Below, piece after piece: positions 60,363 to 64,000 of a stretch of DNA of 64,000 nucleotides. Each line of letters opens with the position of its first letter. The stretch's first letter is position 1. This stretch comes from Rhodobacterales bacterium LSUCC0031 (lineage in GTDB: Bacteria; Pseudomonadota; Alphaproteobacteria; Rhodobacterales; Rhodobacteraceae), in NCBI GenBank assembly GCA_015689735.1, contig WVSP01000001.1, forward strand, positions 1,042,001 through 1,106,000, written 5' to 3'. The notes beneath the pieces were generated by a model, which had not been told where the DNA came from, did no database searches, and saw only the letters and a program-made list of their open reading frames with translations. The position numbers and the translations under genes were made by a program.

Positions 60363-61818
60363 TCTGCGGCCCCCCTGTCACAGGCATGATCGCGGGCAAG
60401 GCATGGCGAGAAAGCGTCCCGCCGGTGCGGCTTGGCATGGCCCAGTTATCCGTGATCGCGCCGGGTTGGCCCATCCCGTAGCTTAATCGTATGCCCGGCG
60501 CGCGCCCCGACAGATGCACAAGCACCGCCTTGGGGTCATCGGCGGCAATGGCGACATCAGTAATCGTGATCCCCGGCGCATCATGGAGCACAAAGCCCGC
60601 GGGGCTTGCGTCCGTCAGGATTAATGGCCCTTCGGCTTGAAGCGTGACGCGGATCACGGGGGACTGTCCCGGTTCCCATTCGGCCAGATGCAGCACGGGG
60701 CAGCGCCAGCTTTCGCCTGCCGCGATGGCGTGCGCCGTCATCTCGGCCATTTGACGGCGGCCCTCGGCGGTGGGGCGGTGAAATGCGTCATGTGGAAAGG
60801 CGTGGTTTGGGGCGGCATAGATCAGCTTGTGGTCGCCATGGTTCCACGCCAATTCCCACTGGCCTGCGATCACGGCGGCGGCGCTGTCCATGTTGGGGGC
60901 AAGCCCCCCCTCGAAGCGGGCAACGAAAAGGGGCTTGTCAAAGCCAAGCACCCCGAGCCCGTCTGACAGGCGGGTCATCACCGCCAGCATGCCGTCACGA
61001 TAGGCGCGGGGATCATCGCCGAGATGTTCCAGCGCATAGTCAAGGCAGATGGCCGCGATCTTGGCCTTTTTACCCATGGTTGTGGCGGCTGCCTTGAGGT
61101 TTTGGGCCGCGACCAGCAGGTTTTCGACGGCACGACCTTCTGCCAACGCGGCGGCGCTGGCCGAGGCGTCGGTTTCGGCGCGGGCAAAGATCAGGGGCAG
61201 GGGGGCGAATTTCTCGATCTGCCAATGCAGGATGGTTTCGGCCACGAGCACCTCATGCGTGGCTTCGCGCAAGGGTTCGAGCCGGTCGGTCATGGGTGCG
61301 GCTTCGATCCCCGCCATGCCGACCGCGCCGATATCGTCGGCGGTGCTCACGATATGGTGGGGGAACGCGGGCGCGCCGGGATTGGCCAGTGCCGCGCGCG
61401 GCCCGCCAAGGCCCAGGATGCCGACAAGCGCGCCTGGCCCATCACCCAAGATCGCGCCGCCGGTGATGTGGCGGCGAAAGCCGCGCACGCCTTGCGCGCC
61501 TGCGAGCCGCGCGGTGAAGTGCAGCCAATCGCCCTTGTGGGTCACCCCCCAAGCGTCGATCCCGGAAAGCAGGTCCTCGCCCGGCGCCGCAGATGTGCTG
61601 TCGGGTGTCGGCTGTGTCTTTGGGTTGGACGCCCCGCTCGTCGGATCGGCCTGCGCTCCGAAATGCCCTAAGCGGAGCGCGATATCGGCGATGACCTTGT
61701 CCGATAGCCGCATCACAAGGCCCGTTGGATCGTAGCGGATCACATCGCCATTGGCCGCGCGCACCACAACGCCATGCCCTGCGGTGGGTTGATCCGTCAC
61801 TTTGGGGGATTTGGGCAA
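60355..61818 (-). CDS. possible SGNH-hydrolase-like protein of a polysaccharide cluster
   Basis: 487 residues. A variable N-terminus (PKVTDQPTAGHGVVVRAANG, then a Thr/Ser/Pro linker) precedes a body with ENLLVAAQNLKAAATTMGKK, KIAAICLDYALEHLGDDPRA and LIYAAPNHAFPHDAFHRPTA, where the H-F-P-H-D-x-x-H-x-T segment is like the catalytic Asp-x-x-His end of SGNH esterases. The C-terminus is beta-rich (GPLILTDASPAGFVLHDAPG). I do not see a clear GDSL start, so the assignment is weak. It stands between a GT-methyltransferase fusion and the LamG-like gene. Confidence 0.45.
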   Translation of the reverse strand: MPKSPKVTDQPTAGHGVVVRAANGDVIRYDPTGLVMRLSDKVIADIALRLGHFGAQADPTSGASNPKTQPTPDSTSAAPGEDLLSGIDAWGVTHKGDWLHFTARLAGAQGVRGFRRHITGGAILGDGPGALVGILGLGGPRAALANPGAPAFPHHIVSTADDIGAVGMAGIEAAPMTDRLEPLREATHEVLVAETILHWQIEKFAPLPLIFARAETDASASAAALAEGRAVENLLVAAQNLKAAATTMGKKAKIAAICLDYALEHLGDDPRAYRDGMLAVMTRLSDGLGVLGFDKPLFVARFEGGLAPNMDSAAAVIAGQWELAWNHGDHKLIYAAPNHAFPHDAFHRPTAEGRRQMAEMTAHAIAAGESWRCPVLHLAEWEPGQSPVIRVTLQAEGPLILTDASPAGFVLHDAPGITITDVAIAADDPKAVLVHLSGRAPGIRLSYGMGQPGAITDNWAMPSRTGGTLSRHALPAIMPVTGGPQNG

Positions 61819-61848
61819 GGTCGGTCTCCGGCGAATGATGGGGCTGTG

Positions 61849-63681
61849 TCAGGCTTGGGCGCGGTCGAATTGCAGGCTGCCCGCGCTGGCGCGTTCGGCT
61901 GTTTCGGCAAAGCCCTGTGCGCAGAGAACCGGGCCGTAGGCGGCGCGCAGACTGTCGGCTTGCCCGTCCGAAGCGAAGGGCAAGATGACACGGGCAAGCG
62001 GGCGCAGGTCGAGGGAGGCCAGCGTTGCGGGGGCAACATCGCCCGGTCGGCTCAATCGCAAGGCGGTGGGGCGAAAATCATGCAGAAAGGCCGCAAGCCC
62101 GGTCGCGGCGGCACCCTCATCGCTGGCAAGGCTGAGCGGGCCGTTGGACCATTTCAACCGCGCGCTATTGTCCATGTCCGCGCGGCGCGCGATGTCTTGG
62201 CCAAGCGTGATCAGGTCTGTGCGGCCCTCTTGGGCCATGATGACGAGGTCTGAGACCTGCGTCGCGGCGCGGATCGCCACGAAGCCCAGGCCGCAGCCGA
62301 TATCGAGCAAGCGCGGGCAACCCGCGAGATAGCTTGCGATATTGCGGGCATGGCGGCGTTCGAAGCGGCCCGCCACGACGCTATCGAGCGCCTCGGGGCG
62401 AAAGATGCGGGCATCGGCGGGCAGGGGGACGTCGTGATTGGATACCCAATCGACCGGCACATCGCCCGACAGGTCAAGCGGCGCGGGCAGATAGGGATCG
62501 CCCCCTTCGACCGCCCAGCCCGCGACGGTGTCGGTGCGGCGTTCCTCCTTGGGGCGCGCGCTGGATTTCTTTTCCACGGCACTCATCAGGGCCGCGATCT
62601 TGGCGGGATCGCGGGCCTTGGGCGGTTTGGCCTCAACATCGGTGATCGGCACCTTGGAGGCTGCGATCAGGCCGGCGCGCAGCTCTTCATAGGCGGGCGT
62701 CCTGCGGTATTCGGCCAGCCGCGCCTCGACCCGTTCGAGGGCTGCAAAGTGCAGCTTGTTCAGGACCGGGTCCTTGAGCAGTTCCGCCATGATGCGGGCG
62801 CGGTCGGGCGCGTGGCGCAAGATGGCGCGATCCTCGACCTCGTTGCGGTCCTGAAGTGACCAGTAATCGGCGTTGTACTTGTCTTTCTTGTTGTTCACAT
62901 TGCCGCGAAACTTGCGCACGGCATAGCTATCCACGGATTTCACCGCGTAATGGTTCATCTGCGCCCAGTCATAGCCGATGGTGCGCCGGATCGAGCGCCA
63001 GCCGCGAAAGCGGAAATAATCCTCCATCGGCTGGCCTGCACCGTTGAGCCATTTCACCGTGTCGGGAAAACCGTCTTCGAGATGCTTGTTCTTGATCGTG
63101 GGGCGGTGGATGCCGAGTTTCCAGTATTCGGGATCGAATTTGAAAAGCGTCTTGACCCCCCAGCCCTTGTTCCAAAGTGGGGGGGCCGCGCGGGTATATT
63201 GCTCGGTTACAGGTGCGCGCGACCAATCGACCACGCCGCCTGAGCCAAAGATGCGCCATGTGATGACCACGCCATTGGCGCCGCGCGCGACCGTGTCGTC
63301 GAGCATCCCCTCGAGATGGCGCGCGGGGTGGTTGACGCTCAGAAACTCGTCAGCGTCAAAGACCAGCACCCAATCGGCGGCGGCCACCAAGGGTTCGTGT
63401 TGCGCGTGATTGAGCGCCGAAGGCTGGGGCTTGATCCCTTCGGGGATGACATTGGGCCGGTGATAGCCAAGGCCCAACTCTTCGAGCCGGATCAGCATGG
63501 CATCGGTGCCGTCCGAGCAGTCGTTGGTATAGACGAGGATATCGGTGAAGCCGATGGCAAGGTGATGGGCGAACCATTCCAAAAGGAACGGCGCCTCGTC
63601 CTTCATCATCGACACGGCCATGACGGTGCCGTGTTTCGAACGGTGACGTAACTTGGAATATGCTGGCAAAACACGCGCCAT
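61849..63681 (-). CDS. fusion of PF13704-type glycosyltransferase and SAM methyltransferase
   Basis: 610 residues. N-terminal GT: TVMAVSMMKDEAPFLLEWFA, ILVYTNDCSDGTDAMLIRLE and WVLVFDADEFLSVNHPARHL, then KGWGVKTLFKFDPEYWKLGI. About residue 459 on is a methyltransferase: RLLDIGCGLGFVAIRAAT is motif I, followed by DLVIMAQEGRTDLITLGQDI. A linker with Lys/Glu-rich segments (KKSSARPKEERRTDT) separates them. The GT is close to the operon paralogues at 50.5-53.6 kb. A sugar that is added and then methylated is inferred. Confidence 0.85.
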   Translation of the reverse strand: MARVLPAYSKLRHRSKHGTVMAVSMMKDEAPFLLEWFAHHLAIGFTDILVYTNDCSDGTDAMLIRLEELGLGYHRPNVIPEGIKPQPSALNHAQHEPLVAAADWVLVFDADEFLSVNHPARHLEGMLDDTVARGANGVVITWRIFGSGGVVDWSRAPVTEQYTRAAPPLWNKGWGVKTLFKFDPEYWKLGIHRPTIKNKHLEDGFPDTVKWLNGAGQPMEDYFRFRGWRSIRRTIGYDWAQMNHYAVKSVDSYAVRKFRGNVNNKKDKYNADYWSLQDRNEVEDRAILRHAPDRARIMAELLKDPVLNKLHFAALERVEARLAEYRRTPAYEELRAGLIAASKVPITDVEAKPPKARDPAKIAALMSAVEKKSSARPKEERRTDTVAGWAVEGGDPYLPAPLDLSGDVPVDWVSNHDVPLPADARIFRPEALDSVVAGRFERRHARNIASYLAGCPRLLDIGCGLGFVAIRAATQVSDLVIMAQEGRTDLITLGQDIARRADMDNSARLKWSNGPLSLASDEGAAATGLAAFLHDFRPTALRLSRPGDVAPATLASLDLRPLARVILPFASDGQADSLRAAYGPVLCAQGFAETAERASAGSLQFDRAQA

Positions 63682-63837
63682 AACAGGGCCTTCATCTACT
63701 GCGGGCAGCTATATCGCAAAGCATTCGACGGGGCCACAGGGAAGCTGCGGCGCAATCACGGCTTGCGCGCACGGCGCGGCTTGCGTTAGGCACAATGTGC
63801 GTCGTGTTTGTGCGAGTGATTAATAGGTGGTGCGTCG

Positions 63838-64000
63838 ATGATTACCTTGGAACAAATGTTGGAGGCGGCGCAGTCCAAGGATATTCGTGCCATCGATTTC
63901 AGCGTTTTCGATGAGACCGATATCGTCAACCTGATCGCACAGCGATCAGAGATCATTTTCGATGCGGCCGAGCCCAACGCAATCATCAAGCAATGGGCCG
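63838..64000 (+). CDS. N-terminal part of an unknown protein, cut by window edge
   Basis: 54 codons are visible from the ATG at 63838, with AGGTGG 7 nt upstream; the frame is open to the end. The peptide begins MITLEQMLEAAQSKDIRAID and goes on FSVFDETDIVNLIAQRSEII, mostly helical and acidic with no signal peptide. No family is recognised. It is divergent from the glycosyltransferase-methyltransferase fusion gene. Confidence 0.5.
   Translation, partial: MITLEQMLEAAQSKDIRAIDFSVFDETDIVNLIAQRSEIIFDAAEPNAIIKQWA

Overview
The window is GC-rich and gene-dense, with overlapping stop/start codons, and reads as chromosome of an alphaproteobacterium of the Rhodobacterales (Rhodobacter/Paracoccus/Roseobacter type). 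This rests on the phaZ/phaC-phaP-phaR arrangement with CTGC-N3-GCAG operators, FNR boxes of the TTGAY-N4-CGCAA type, fused pntA plus pntB, alphaproteobacterial curli genes including csgH, a DUF1178 gene, and many PF13704-type glycosyltransferases. I saw no rRNA, tRNA, CRISPR array, transposase or integrase.

Region 1 (1-4.3 kb), envelope: the 5' part of an lptD-type gene leaves the left edge on the minus strand. To its right are an O-antigen-ligase-like membrane protein, a small methyltransferase, an LPS-core-type GT4 glycosyltransferase and a small coiled-coil protein. Region 2 (4.7-19 kb), low-oxygen/stress island: genes for a helix-hairpin-helix protein, triple-BON protein, c-type cytochrome, Hsp20, two Crp/Fnr regulators, Host_attach-type protein, CBS-pair protein, small lipoprotein, atypical PRPP synthetase, DUF2267 protein, frameshifted APH-like kinase, phosphoribosyltransferase, universal stress protein, LuxR regulator, a curli set (csgA, csgB, csgH) and an outer-membrane barrel. 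Nine 14-bp FNR boxes lie in front of most of these transcription units, so the island looks like one oxygen-limitation regulon with its own regulators.

Region 3 (19-24 kb), PHB metabolism: phaZ is divergent from phaC, phaP, phaR and a lipoprotein gene. PhaR-type operators lie at the phaP promoter and before phaR. Region 4 (24-40 kb), uptake and redox: an isoquinoline-oxidoreductase-like molybdenum enzyme pair, an SMR efflux protein, a dipeptide/oligopeptide ABC importer, and a divergent operon of an ArgE-like deacetylase plus three tandem M20D amidohydrolases. META-domain, DUF1905-like and moaA genes follow.

Region 5 (40-50.5 kb), housekeeping: acyl-CoA synthetase, DUF3422 protein, pntAB, a BLUF photoreceptor apparently starting at ATT, hemP, a histone-deacetylase-family enzyme overlapping a secreted glutathione peroxidase, a NUDIX hydrolase and a DUF1178 protein. 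Region 6 (50.5-63.7 kb), surface polysaccharide: a tightly overlapping minus-strand glycosyltransferase operon, and a second minus-strand operon with a glycosyltransferase-methyltransferase fusion, an SGNH-esterase-like protein, a LamG-like protein and a sulfatase carrying RTX repeats. Between them sits an AT-richer two-gene cassette (DUF488 plus a dual-OB-like protein) that looks horizontally acquired. A partial unknown gene runs off the right edge.
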